From assembly GCF_019320115.1 (NCBI RefSeq), contig NC_089584.1:101480320-101544319 (forward strand): a stretch of 64,000 nt of DNA, given 5' to 3'. Numbering within the stretch: position 1 is the first letter of the stretch; every line of letters begins with the position of its first letter. Of the stretch, positions 38,001 through 46,704 are shown piece after piece. The DNA comes from Miscanthus floridulus. Its lineage: Eukaryota; Streptophyta; Magnoliopsida; Poales; Poaceae. The notes below the pieces were generated by a model, which ran no database searches, was not told the origin of the DNA, and saw only the letters and a list, made by a program, of their open reading frames with translations. Both the position numbers and the translations under genes were made by a program.

Positions 38001-39353
38001 ATTCACTTATCTAAACTACAGTAAACAACAGCTGGCGTTTTGTAGAATACTTATGTTTTAGCACCTATTATCTTCCAGTCTTTCCTGTCTCATATCACTT
38101 GCATTTACTTTCCTCAATACACCAACACTACATTTGGAAAAGGGTATGCTAACCTCTTCTTACTTTGGCATGCTTCAGGGATCAATATCAGTAAGCATAT
38201 CCATATACCAAACACACTTTTGCTTTATATGCTGTCACCTGACCTCTGGAGAAAAGGAAGGAGATGAACTAAAAAGGAATGCTGATGTTCAAGAAATCCA
38301 CCGAAGGACATTATTTAATCCAGTTTCCAGAGTCAACATGCCTAAGACAATATATGACCATGAGTAAGTAACAGATTCTGTATCGTTTCTGGTCACCTCT
38401 ACTTTTTAGCGGTTCATCTGCTACTTATTTTAATAGTTGACAGGAACAAAGCACTATCTTCAGCCATTCTTGAATATTGCAATGCTATTAGAACTTTTGC
38501 TTTCATTGAGGGGGCAAAGCAAGAACATGTGGTCGAGGGTTGTAGACAATTAGAAATTATGTTTTAGTCTACCAGTTTAGTTCATGCTAGCTAGATTTGG
38601 TGACGAGCTTGTTTCATGTAAGATTTGATATTTCTTGAATGCTTCAGAAGGATCGTATGGCTAGGTGATCTCAACTACAGGATCAATTTACCATATGAGA
38701 AGACACATGAACTCATCTCCAAGCAGGACTGGAATGGATTGTTTGGGAAAGATCAGGTAAGCTTTTATGTTTTATCATCATATTGCAAAATGCACATTAG
38801 TCATAAGTTCTAGCTCACCTTTCCATTCTCTTTAATGCTAGCTGAAAGTAGAGCTGAAGAAGGGGCGTCTATTTGAAGGATGGACCGAAGGGGTCATCAA
38901 CTTTCCTCCAACGTATAAGTACAAGGTTAACTCAGAAAAGTACATAAGTGATGATCACAAATCTGGAAGGAGAACACCTGCATGGTATATTTTGTTCAAT
39001 ATATTTTGCACCCTGCTAGTTTTTTTATTAATGAAATTATCATTATTGAAGTTATGTTTGTATATCTAAAGTTACTAGTGGCATGTACTAACAGCAAACT
39101 CTCTCTTCTAACTATGTATAGGTGTGACCGAATTCTTTCCCATGGCAAGGGTATGAGGTTACTGTCATATAAGACAGTTGATCTCAGGCTATCAGATCAC
39201 CGCCCTGTGATTGCTGTGTACATGGCTGATGTTGAGGTTTTCTCTTCAAAAAAGCTGCAGAGAGCTCTTACCTTCACCGATGCAGAGGTCGAGGAACAGC
39301 TCTCCTTCGAGGAAGATAGTACTTCTGGAATATACAACCTTGGACTAAATTAA
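14057..39353 (+). CDS. Type I inositol-polyphosphate 5-phosphatase (nine exons, giant intron 2)
   Basis: Removes the 5-phosphate of inositol polyphosphates and/or phosphoinositides. Coding exons: 14057-14128, 14242-14359, 36477-36567, 36768-36872, 37077-37881, 38179-38363, 38648-38756, 38842-38984 and 39122-39353. Phases agree at every junction and total 1860 nt (619 residues), normal for the family. Exon 2 encodes the plant-specific N-terminus ([14 protein letters not shown], then acidic [10 protein letters not shown]). Exon 3 has [11 protein letters not shown] and exon 4 has [17 protein letters not shown]. Catalytic motifs are intact: [10 protein letters not shown] (exon 7), TPAWCDRIL (exon 8) and LSDHRPV (exon 9). 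Exon 5 carries the variable acidic insert. No signal peptide is visible, so it is probably cytosolic or membrane-associated. The start is uncertain: in-frame ATGs at 13958 and 13961 would add a low-complexity Ala/Arg/Pro leader. Intron 2 holds a 20.5-kb retrotransposon, and intron 5 uses a GC donor. I am sure of the family, not of substrate preference. Confidence 0.9.
15717..16952 (-). repeat. Left (3') LTR of the gypsy element
   Basis: 1236 bp from TGTCGGTGTTTCGAG to GGTCCATGACA. It matches the split right LTR and the solo LTR at 61747-63092, including the conserved CTAGTATTGGTCC near one end. The terminal CCGACA has become CATGACA at the inner border. The internal minisatellite holds about 11 units. 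Confidence 0.85.
16533..16860. repeat. LTR minisatellite, about 11 units of 29-31 bp
   Basis: Units follow GGGCGAGGCGGAGCCCGC plus a variable 11-13-bp tail ending in GGTC. The same array occurs in the other LTRs of this family with different unit numbers (about 4 at 36062-36173 and about 16 at 62529-62997). No protein meaning is implied by the open frames that cross it. Confidence 0.8.
17190..18690. repeat. Three tandem copies of a ~499-bp unit in the gypsy internal region
   Basis: CACCCTGTC(C/T)G recurs at 17268, 17767 and 18265 (spacing 499 and 498 bp), each followed by near-identical sequence including GAGTTGAGCTAATG-like and GGTTAGGATCGAA-like blocks. It lies between the integrase end and the 3' LTR, where Tat-type elements often carry extra non-coding DNA. 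Copies differ by scattered substitutions, so the array is not recent. Confidence 0.8.
18700..20313. repeat. Shorter dispersed repeats in the gypsy 3' non-coding region
   Basis: A block with AAGCTCGGGGTGCGG and CAGTTTTACTCAGCG recurs near 19070, 19800 and 20030. A second block, CCGTCTCTCGGCAACGG with a following ACTTGGG, recurs near 18955, 19373 and 19553. The copies are interleaved and partly degenerate, pointing to repeated local duplication. No gene is seen. Confidence 0.65.
20314..21780 (-). pseudogene. Gypsy integrase region (zinc-binding, core, C-terminal tail)
   Basis: The catalytic core is visible at 21126-20791: [15 protein letters not shown], then IITNNGTQF (normally DNGTQF, so the second acidic residue is replaced by N), then [13 protein letters not shown]. 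The upstream part (21774-21406) matches the linker and HHCC zinc-binding area. The C-terminal tail (about 20640-20314) reads [23 protein letters not shown] and RPGTYKLK, ending at TAA 20314. An in-frame TAG before GQAFNVGD and other frame breaks show decay. Integrase would insert the cDNA copy into the host genome. Not functional here. Confidence 0.75.
21868..23713 (-). repeat. 923-bp tandem duplication inside the gypsy pol gene
   Basis: GTTGTGGCAG at 21868 recurs at 22791, and the CCAAGAT...TCTCT(A/G)G junction segments recur 923 bp apart (22758 and 23681). Both copies encode [14 protein letters not shown], VIGCL, SIALVVE and NNVAEYE segments. They differ by many substitutions, so the duplication is old and may predate insertion. 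Confidence 0.8.
21868..24480 (-). pseudogene. Gypsy reverse transcriptase and RNase H region with internal duplication
   Basis: The RT start is near 24401 ([33 protein letters not shown]). The catalytic YMDD sits at 23882-23893 in AYMDDIVVK, followed by [20 protein letters not shown] thumb sequence. RNase H begins with YFDGSLMKK and [10 protein letters not shown]. The connection and RNase H part exists twice because of a 923-bp tandem duplication. Several frameshifts and TAG stops interrupt it. The YMDD box is intact, but there is no continuous frame. Confidence 0.75.
24700..25569 (-). pseudogene. Gypsy protease and end of gag
   Basis: The protease block (25073-24891) reads [26 protein letters not shown] in outline. 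Family members normally have DGGS at the active site, so the catalytic aspartate position is N here. The preceding frame (25469-25146) has [15 protein letters not shown] and [16 protein letters not shown], which lie between gag and protease in such elements. Gag is cut at 25569 by the solo LTR that starts at 25570. Confidence 0.65.
25570..27573 (+). mobile_element. SIRE-type copia solo LTR (2004 bp) inserted in gypsy gag
   Basis: Starts TGAAAG and ends CTTTCA, a perfect 6-bp terminal inverted repeat. Flanking 5-mers are ATCCT (25565-25569) and GTCCT (27574-27578), a target duplication with one mismatch. No coding region or second LTR is present, so it is a solo LTR left by LTR-LTR recombination. 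It shares blocks (CATACTATTAAGA, GCTAACACACAT, multiple TGACCGGAC motifs) with LTRs at 34092-35766 and 54992-56180. It splits the gypsy gag gene. Confidence 0.8.
27574..29435 (-). pseudogene. Gypsy gag gene, 5' part, broken
   Basis: A plausible start is the ATG at 29435 ([16 protein letters not shown]). The long frame 29063-28611 has [14 protein letters not shown] and [10 protein letters not shown]. The frame 28509-28231 has [17 protein letters not shown] and [17 protein letters not shown], typical of gag in Tat-type elements. The core gag domain follows ([19 protein letters not shown]) around 28060. TAG stops and at least one frameshift break it, and the solo LTR removes continuity with the rest of gag. 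The product would form the particle shell; it is not functional here. Confidence 0.65.
29492..30016 (-). repeat. Right (5') LTR of the gypsy element, inner part
   Basis: Matches the first ~520 bp of the left LTR (TTTCGAGTTACCACC, ATGGTGTGCTTAGAGGACA). The terminal TGTCGG has become TATTGG by two transitions. The LTR breaks off after CAACAGGGATG, where copia sequence begins, and resumes at 35767. On the - strand, the sequence just beyond the LTR (GCGCGCTAGGTAGGGG) is where a primer-binding site would lie. Confidence 0.8.
30017..31145 (-). pseudogene. Copia GAG-pre-integrase and integrase, truncated
   Basis: The frame from 31145 holds the GAG-pre-integrase zinc-finger tail (CSACQAGKQ) and an integrase core with conserved acidic residues: [36 protein letters not shown] and [25 protein letters not shown] and [13 protein letters not shown] follow, then an acidic linker ([13 protein letters not shown]). 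It runs out of copia sequence at about 30017 and reads into the gypsy LTR. The longest intact frame in this element (about 375 codons), it probably had no stop before truncation. No RT follows. Confidence 0.8.
31170..31598 (-). pseudogene. Copia protease region
   Basis: Reads [20 protein letters not shown], then [20 protein letters not shown]. Copia proteases carry D-S/T-G in this position (DSGCTQHMTG), whereas here it is D-S-S, so the active-site glycine is lost. The frame ends in SFGWL at 31170 with a TGA just before the integrase frame, another break in the polyprotein. Confidence 0.7.
31732..32331 (-). pseudogene. Copia gag, C-terminal part: coiled coil and CCHC zinc knuckle
   Basis: A long Lys/Glu-rich heptad-like region ([32 protein letters not shown]) predicts a coiled coil. 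A QHHQQQQ run and a CCHC knuckle ([14 protein letters not shown]) at about 31860 follow. The knuckle would bind the element's RNA. It lies upstream of protease in the usual order; the frame continues past 31732 to a [17 protein letters not shown] linker. Confidence 0.7.
32663..34038 (-). pseudogene. Copia gag, N-terminal part with first CCHC knuckle
   Basis: The start ATG at 34038 gives [11 protein letters not shown], the usual SIRE-type gag start about 40 nt after the primer-binding site. A one-base loss near 33988 shifts the frame. The frame 33985-33767 continues with [18 protein letters not shown], and 33706-33206 has [18 protein letters not shown] and [15 protein letters not shown] first zinc knuckle ([14 protein letters not shown]) lies at about 33180, then Lys-rich and acidic low-complexity stretches. 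Several frame breaks. Confidence 0.7.
34078..34089 (-). promoter_or_regulatory. Primer-binding site of the copia element
   Basis: The - strand reads TGGTATCGAAGC directly after the LTR end. It resembles TGGTATCAGAGC, the complement of initiator methionine tRNA used by most plant copia elements, with a two-base difference. Confidence 0.65.
34092..35766 (-). repeat. 5' LTR of the truncated copia element (about 1675 bp)
   Basis: On the - strand it starts TGAAAGCATC at 35766 and ends CTTTAA at 34092 (expected CTTTCA, one change). It shares CCATACTATTAAGG and many CCGGACGC/TCCGGTCA motifs with the solo LTR at 25570-27573. The outer neighbour is gypsy LTR sequence resuming at 35767. Confidence 0.75.
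35767..36268 (-). repeat. Right (5') LTR of the gypsy element, outer part
   Basis: Continues the gypsy LTR after the copia insertion (CGACCCTGCCCGTTAC, GGCGCCATGCGC) and ends GGTCCCCGACA at 36268. Its minisatellite (36062-36173) has only about four units. Immediately outside is the target duplication CCTTG, then host intron sequence. Confidence 0.85.
37882..38178 (+). other. GC-AG intron (intron 5) of the 5-phosphatase gene
   Basis: The exon ends YIGNK with AAG followed by GCAAGT, and the acceptor is TTCAG at 38178 before GGATCA. AAG|GCAAGT is the preferred context of the minor GC-AG class, handled by the normal U2 spliceosome. The only nearby GT (ATTG|GTAATA) would delete conserved residues and break phase. 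Confidence 0.8.
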
Positions 39354-41305
39354 AGTTCAAGGTAATCTCGGACACATAACGAAACAGACTTTATGCATTC
39401 ATCAAGTATCCAATGAAGAATTGACAAGTTACGACTTAGTCCTGCCCAGCCTGTGCCTCTATTTTTCTGAGACCAGCAATTGGAAGTAGGTAGTCCTGTA
39501 CATTTTATCATTTTATCCATGCTCTGACCATATTTTGAAATCAGATGTCATGCATTTTGCTGCTTTTGAGTACTGTGTATCTCATGTGGAAAAATAATCT
39601 CTGACCATATTTTGAAATCAGATGTGATGTATTTTGCTGTTTCCCCCCCCCTTTTGAGTATGGTGTATCTCATCTGTGGAAAAATATTTTCCTTTGTAAC
39701 GGACTAACGGTCTAACTGTAATTAAAATGTTGGATACCGTAAATATTTCACACAGATTGTGACACTATGCAGTTTCAGTTCCACTGTAATTTTTCTCTCA
39801 TCTATGCTATCCCTGCAGCAAATGTTCCTTGTTTTGTTATGTTACTGTGGAGCTGATTAACTTTAAACTCATTCTGACTGAAGTCGCTGGAGATCTTTAG
39901 TCTGCACTTGCACTTATACTTGTATTTCAAGCAGTGGGATCGAGCATCCTGCTGAGGTGCCAGGTTGGCTGTTGTTGAAAAACAGAAGTATTGAATGATG
40001 CAAAATAGTGGATCAATCAGGGACTTGTTTTCTGACATGTCTAGGCTGTACTGCATAGATGTGTCTTAGTAGGAGCCAAAGTTTTCAGCAAGGTTACCTG
40101 GTGGAAGTCGCAGCCGTCGATGCGGGCGCCGAGCCGGCGCCGGCGGAACGGACTGCCCGCCGTGCGCCGGTCATTCCCCCCCGCTGCGACTTCGACGCTC
40201 ACTGTGCCCGGTTTCCGGAACCGGAGACGAACGGCGGCGTGCTTCGAGTGCCCTGCACGGGCTCGCGGGCTCACTCCCACCAGTGAGTGGCCCGGGACTG
40301 GAAGAGGCGCGTTATAGATTTTGCGGCCCAGAGAAGTGGCAAACCGGGGCCGGGCTCGAGAGTGTACACCTTGGAAGAGATGGGAGAGGAGAAAAACGCA
40401 CCCTCCTTTTTGCCTCAATTGTCGTTGGCATTGGGTGAGAGGAGCAGAACACACAATCACGCAGAAACACACAACTTGAGATAAGAGATCGACAAAGAGA
40501 AGTGAATCTGTTCAAATTTGGTGCTGATCGGGTGCTGATGTTAATATTTGATGAACTCAACATAAGTATCTCGTTGTCACATGCATCACCCTTTCTCATT
40601 GTCACATGCGTCGTCACCCGAATCTAGATGGACAAGTTCGACAAGGAACCAAACTAACTCGTATAATCACGTCTCCTAAGGCTATTATCACTATTTCTTG
40701 TCAAAAGAAAACCACTCTTGACCGTAACCAACTTGAAAGCTTTTAAGGAGAAAATGTGCAATTATCTGACTCATGGAACCTAGAGAAATGCCCTATCATC
40801 GATCTCCGCACATGTATAACAAACAGATGAGAACAAGTACAAAGCCAAATTCCCAAAGCTGTTTCTATGTTTATACATCTACCTAGTATACAGAGGATGC
40901 GTTGTCCCAAAGCTAAGGACTCCCCAAGCACAAAGCCAAATTCTCCAGCACATTAACATCAAACATATAGAAACTATAAACATCACAACAGCACCACGGC
41001 TCTTGGCAGTGCTAGCCAAACTAAACATACAACACGCAACCCCAGACCGGATCTTTATCTTAATTGCCTTCGTACTGTATAAACGGACAGCCAAATCCCC
41101 ATAGCTTCTTCCTACCTGAAGCTGAAGCCTGAACTCATTGATTTGCGGAGAAATAACTTCCCGATCCCAAAACGGGATTATTCATCATCGTCATCAGTAT
41201 TTCTTCTTTCACAGCTTCTCTCTGTGTCAGTGGCACTGCACAACTTCGTGTGTGCAGCACAGGCCCTCAGGGAGCTCCTGAGGCCACGGGTGTTTGTACA
41301 CATGT
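39354..41305. other. Spacer between the convergent phosphatase and choline kinase genes
   Basis: Contains the 3' untranslated regions of both genes, with limits not determinable here. A 77-bp tandem duplication lies at 39522-39675. A GC-rich patch at 40090-40400 carries open frames on both strands (up to 143 codons on -) with no recognisable domain. It may be a small gene, gene fragment or methylation-free island. The rest shows nothing I can name. Confidence 0.5.
39522..39675. repeat. 77-bp tandem duplication in the phosphatase 3' region
   Basis: CTCTGACCATATTTTGAAAT begins at 39522 and again at 39599. The following bases (CAGATGT, ATTTTGCTG, TTTTGAGTA, GTGTATCTCAT) are also repeated, and the second copy has a C8 run inserted. 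It lies within about 350 bp of the stop codon and is probably in or near the 3' untranslated region. Confidence 0.8.
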
Positions 41306-44300
41306 TCAAGATGTTAAGATTGCAGACTTCTTCTGCCAGTACTGCTCGAATCTCTGCCTCGCATACTCCTTGTAGTCGAAGTCAATGTCGTTAACATGGT
41401 CCTGCACAAGATGGAAGTTAGAAAACACCAGAGAATTCAGTTTTATAGGGAAAGAATGGAATCATGACGCATGAGCTCACCGAAATTATTCCCCAGAGGC
41501 CCCATACTAGATGGCTGGCGAGCATGTACTTCTCAATGCTTTGGAGCAGGTTCTCCACAACTTCTGCATCAGGTTCCTCACCTGAAAGGTAGCAATATGC
41601 AATAAGAATTTCGGAGATATGGTTGACAAAATACAATCCACTAGGCAAATAACAATTATGAATGTTTAATTTCCATAATAAATTATTTTTCCCCAATCAA
41701 AGGGCCAAATTAATATTTTTCTTGATGCATTCTGTACTCCTGATGAAAATTTACATTCAATGGTTAACTAATGTGCTATGTGGATTGTGAATCATAAATG
41801 CAAATTTGTATAGTTGTGGAGTACTGAACTACAATACAGAACAATTAAACCAACAGCGAGCTCGGAATTACCAGAAATGGTCAGGTAGGTCTTAACGAAG
41901 CACTTCTGCTCATCAACATCTGTCATGTAGAATAGAATAGCACATGAGCAAGGCAGAAAGCTGAGCCAAGATTCTGCCAACTAAATTAAAGAAGAAAAGA
42001 AAAACAACAGTCCATGCATCAGCAGTTCTCTAAGTAATGCAATACCTGGATATCTGCTGTAGTCCAGTATATGAGGCTTTGATGAATGATAGTCTGCTGC
42101 CATCTCACAGAAATGGTTAGCAATGTCATATGCAACTGGGTTGAAGCTTGCATACTCATAATCCTGTGATAAAAAGAGAAGACACTGTTATGAAAGGTTG
42201 GTCAAAGCAAAAACACTAAGAACAGAAAGCATAAATCTTCACATAGTAGTAGTCTCCAAAACTAAAACTCTTGCTTTAGCAGAGGCCAGAGGCGTGCGAC
42301 AACTTCGTATGTCCAGGTTGGAGGGAACACAACAAACACACGTTAACAAGGGTGAAATGCAGCCCTATACGGTATGCCAAAAATGATGCAACAGCTCCAA
42401 CGATCCCTACTTTTTTGCATAAGGCAGTATGCGTTTCTTAATAGAAGAAAACTCTTCCTACTTACCCATGTTCAATATTCCCATTTCATAGCTGTATCCA
42501 CATTATAGGAACATAACTGATATTTCAGACACCAAAAAGAATATTTGAAGTACAGCCAAACACAATAATTAAGATTGGAAGGATGTGGAATGTGTCACTT
42601 ACAATGATGGTCAGCACGTTGGTCTCTTCATCAATCATGATATTGCCATACTGAAGATCATTGTGACAGAAACCAATCCATTGGTAATCAACTGAACACT
42701 CGTTCTCCAATGCAGTAATCTCGTTCTCCACACTGTCCAACCGAAATTCCTTGGCTTCTTCAGATGGGCACAAGTTCTTGGCAGTTCTGAGCCAGTTCCT
42801 AAATTTATGTGAGCAGGTTCAGACTTTCGTCCCATATTTATAACTTTACATAAGACACTGCTTAATACAACAATTATTTAGCTATAAAGAACTTACCTCA
42901 GTCTGTCCCAAATGAGCACAGATTTGGGACCAGGCATGTCAAGGTTGTGGAATTCCCTCAGTTTGGAAGCTACAAGAGCTGAAATTTCAGGATCACGAAG
43001 GTCGGCAGCTGACAATGTCTGAAAGAAGCGATCACATTAGCATGTGAAGTGACTAATCAATTCGACAGCTCAATAACATATTTTCTCACTCGAAAACTCA
43101 AGCAGAAAACTTTTAGTAGTATCACATCATATATCATATCACCCATTTTCACCAAGCCAAGAAAGCAGCATAAGATGCTCTTTTCACGAGAGCGACACAA
43201 ATCAAAAGGTAAACAAGAATCCAGAAAGTGCTATGGTGACTTCTAGTTTTTGGACCATGCATAAGGCCTGAAACTTATTATTGCTGAACTTATTTTGCCA
43301 CCAGTTCTGCCACCTTTGCCTACTTAGTCATCTATCCCAAGAAGTCCAATTCATTGATCGAAAACTTGTGGTTCTCCAGTGAGAGACGTTTCCCCTTGTC
43401 GTATGGATAGTGGCCGTGCAGTCTACGGTCCCTTGTTTTTATCATTTTTTTAGAAGTACTACACAGCCTATTTAATTGCCGACTCTAAATCACCAAGCAT
43501 GTTTCAAGGACAGGGAATTATCAAAGCAACAAAGATATCAACTGATAGTAAAATATTACTGAATCGCGTGGAAAATAAACACCTGTTATAATAATTGTAA
43601 AATGGGCCAGTTCACTGGCTGATAAAGACCTGACGCTTTAGAACGGTGGAAAGTCATAGAATGCTAGATTCCCACGGCAGAAAATTCAAAGAAGGAGAAC
43701 CGCGCTGCATTAAATCAGTTGGCCCCATATCGATAGAATCTCAGAAAGTATCAAGAAAAGCGGCGGTCTATGTGCAAACTAGTACAACTGCTACTAGATG
43801 AGATCAACAAATAAGTGCACACGAACAGTTTAATGCCTCCCCTGGCCTAATCTTAGCAACAATTTCAACTATAATCCGAAATCCGAAAGAAGTAAAAGTA
43901 AGAGAAGAATCGATCGTCTAAGAAAAGTAAAAGTGCAGGAAAATCTCTAAAAACTGGGAGGAAGCTAGAGTTCCATAAAAGGATGCAGATGAACAGAGGA
44001 GGAACAAACGAAGCTTGAATTCCTAGTCTTATACCAACGGCAGGTAAATTTGCTTAGAGACGGTATCGAGTAGGTGGTACCCTTGCGTGGATGAACTCCT
44101 CGACGCGGCCGTTGGGGAAGCGGCCGAGGAGGCGGGGACCCTGGCCATGGCGGGACATGCACTCGAAGGTGCGCACCTCGTCCTCGCGATCGAAGAAGAG
44201 GTCGACGCCGTCGCCGTAAATCCGCACGAGCACCTTCCTCACCTCCCTCTCCCCCCTGGGCTTCTCCGCCTCGCCGGCAGGGCCGCCGGTTAGGCCGGTG

Positions 44301-44518
44301 AGCCAGCGCACCTGGTAGACCTCGTTGGTCATGGCCCCCTTGAGCGGCACGACCTCCAGCGCGCGGCAGTCCGCCACGTCCGCCCACGCCGCCGCCAGCT
44401 CGTGCAGCAGGCGCCGCGCCTCCCTGGGGATCCGCGGCCCCGGCACCGGCACCGGCACCGCCTCCGCCGCCACCGCCACCGCCCGCGCGACCTGGCTCTG
44501 GTTCTCAATCGCCACCAT
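41306..44518 (-). CDS. Choline kinase (seven exons)
   Basis: Phosphorylates choline with ATP, the first step of the CDP-choline route to phosphatidylcholine. Exons: 44518-44081, 43018-42897, 42798-42603, 42163-42046, 41919-41872, 41581-41481 and 41401-41306. All borders are GT-AG, phases agree, and the total is 1119 nt (372 residues), the usual plant length. Exon 1 has a low-complexity Pro/Val/Ala N-terminus, then [15 protein letters not shown] (ATP-loop region), [18 protein letters not shown] and a [19 protein letters not shown] block. Exon 3 carries the Brenner motif [13 protein letters not shown]. Exon 4 begins with the choline-kinase motif [20 protein letters not shown]. The C-terminus is [16 protein letters not shown]. 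Likely cytosolic, with no signal peptide visible. Ethanolamine kinase is a less likely alternative. It converges with the 5-phosphatase gene and looks intact. Confidence 0.92.
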
Positions 44519-44753
44519 CCTGTTCCTGGCTAAACTGCCGCACGTTCTGAAACCCGAGCGAAGAAGATGAACGGGGGATTTGGCGATTTTTCTTATGGAG
44601 GAAGTTATTATTCTTTCTTTGCTACGGTAGTTCTTCGCGGTTCCGAATTGAATTTTTTTTCTTCCCTCTGTTTTTTCCCAGCCTGATGCGATGGAAGCGA
44701 TGCGAGATTACAGCGAAGTGTTGCTGTGCTTCGCGGCTCAGGACGGGGTGCCG

Positions 44754-44761
44754 TATAAATA
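44754..44761. promoter_or_regulatory. TATA-like box upstream of choline kinase
   Basis: TATAAATA on + (TATTTATA on -) lies 236 bp before the choline kinase ATG and is the only strong AT box in this GC-rich region. On the - strand it could set a leader of roughly 200 nt. The better consensus is on +, but no + strand gene follows. Confidence 0.4.
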
Positions 44762-44769
44762 GAGTCGGT

Positions 44770-45795
44770 GGCGCGAGGTTTTGCGGCTGCCCCCCTCAAA
44801 TTTTCCTTCATTCTGGGAACGCGTGGTCAAACTTACATCCCAGTGCGGCTGAGAGGCTGAGGTGTCACGTTAACCATGGTTACTTCATGCTGAAGGTTTG
44901 TGCCATAAAAAACAACCATGATGACTGTTTTGTGGTTCAGCTTCGAGCATCGAGCTTGAGTGCTTGATCATGGTATGGTGTGGTTGCTCACATTGAGTCA
45001 GCGCTCAGTGGCCATGGGAAGCCAAATTTATGTTAGTTGGTGGCTAGTTAATTCAACTCTCGTTAGTTTAATGAAATGGATAGTTGTGAAGTGGTATTTG
45101 GATCAAATTCTTGTATCGCCGCGGAGGGTACATTCCGGGAAATCATCAAGCAACGGAACGGACGGAGTAACGAGCCGTCCACAGCGGCCACACGTAGGAT
45201 GATTATCCACCGCATCAGATCCCGTGTGGGGGGTGGGGCCTGTGACAGCACGGTGGCCCGCGTTGCCCACGCGTAGCATCCAGACACGTCTCCCGCGTAG
45301 GCCTCCACAAACGCGTGGCGTGTTCTTGTTGGGTGACTGAGGTGGGGTCCACTACGACACTGAACAACGCGTCATCGCGTGCTCAGAAACGGGAAAAATG
45401 ACATCGGAAGGGAAGGTTTGTTTGTCTGTCCTTTTTTCTTTTTTGCGACGGGTTTGTTTGTCTGTCTCGTGTGCTAAAGTCCTCTTTGGCAGGGCTTATT
45501 CAAAACGATTTTACCGGTGAAACCAAAGCCGGTGAAGTTAGAAAAACTGTTTTTTTTTTTACTTCTAGTTCATTTTAATCTCGACTTATAAAACGGCTTC
45601 CCGCTACAGTGCATCGATTTACGCAAAATAGATAAAGCCGAAGCCAACATAAGCCATGCCGCGCTAACTCCCGGTCCGGGCCTCTCGGGCAATCTCATCC
45701 CATGCAGCCTGCGTGCACGTGACATATGATCAATTGATCACGCAGCTGATGCTAAAAAAAAATGATCACGCAGCTAAATTCTACTCCAGCTTTTA
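44770..45795. other. Non-coding DNA upstream of choline kinase
   Basis: No recognisable gene. Around 45487-45620 there is transposon-like sequence (GGCTTATTCAAAACG, CTTATAAAACGGCTT) of the kind found at ends of grass MITEs, but I could not define both ends. Confidence 0.4.
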
Positions 45796-46039
45796 GCCCT
45801 TGTTTAGTTGGACTCCAAAATCTAAAAAGTTGCTACAGTACCTGTCACATCGAATGTTTGCGGCTCGTGCATAGAGCATTAAATGTAGACGAAAAGAAAA
45901 ACTAATTGCACAGTTTGGTGAGAAATTGCGAGACGAACGTTTTAAGCCTAATTAGTCAATGTTTGGACACTATTTACCAAATAAAAACGAAGGTGCTACA
46001 GTAGCCCCGAAATCTAAATTTCGCGAACTAAACAAGGGC
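45796..46039 (-). mobile_element. Tourist-type MITE (244 bp)
   Basis: Ends are GCCCTTGTTTAGTT and AACTAAACAAGGGC, a perfect 14-bp inverted repeat. TTA precedes it, but the right flank is TAT, so the duplication is imperfect. The interior (ATTAAATGTAGACG, CTAATTGCACAGTTT) is the reverse complement of the MITE at 48438-48676, so they belong to one family in opposite orientation. Confidence 0.8.
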
Positions 46040-46704
46040 TATTAGTAGTGTGTACGATAGAGCTACTATGCAAGATCCATTCCAAGTGAATCTTCCATGT
46101 ACCTTTTCTGCAGTCTCGAAGGAAAAGCCATGGTACTTTCTTGTTTCACAAACATTTGATGTTTTGGTGAATCACATCAAACTGTTGAAATTTACTAACT
46201 CTGACCAAAAAATGTTTTTTCTAGATGCATTCTCGAGGTCAAATGTATAGAAAATATTAATATTTATGATGATAAATAAATGTATTATGAAAGTATGCTT
46301 CATAACAAATCTAAGGGTACATATCTAATAAGAATAAATATTAATAGTTTTTTAATATAAATTTTGTCAAACTTGACGTTCTAGAATTGTATTCTTTTTT
46401 AAGATGGTGGGAGTATTAGACTACCAAATAGTTTTCATAATAGACAATTTCAAAATATAAAAAAATATGCGTACACTTATGTTGAAAAATACTTATATAA
46501 TCTCTAATTATTTGTATCATAACTATATACTGTATTAGCAAAATAATAATGCTCAAAGTTCCACCTCCTCAAAGCTAGCATGTACGATCTGAGCTAGTAA
46601 TATTATTTAGTACTCTCTGTTTCGAATTGTAAATCATTTTGAATTTCAAGTTATATAATTTTTACTATATACGTCTAGATATACACTTATCCAGATATAT
46701 GGTG
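46040..46704. other. AT-rich DNA with Stowaway-like remnants
   Basis: Fragments such as TACTCTCTGTTTCGAATTGTAAATC (near 46611) and AAGATGGTGGGAGTATTA (near 46402) look like single Stowaway-type ends. Complete elements are not resolvable. No gene. Confidence 0.4.

Noticed and set aside
40041..40472. 143-codon - strand frame in the GC-rich spacer as a protein-coding gene
   Set aside because: No domain and no splice context. Listed only as an observation.
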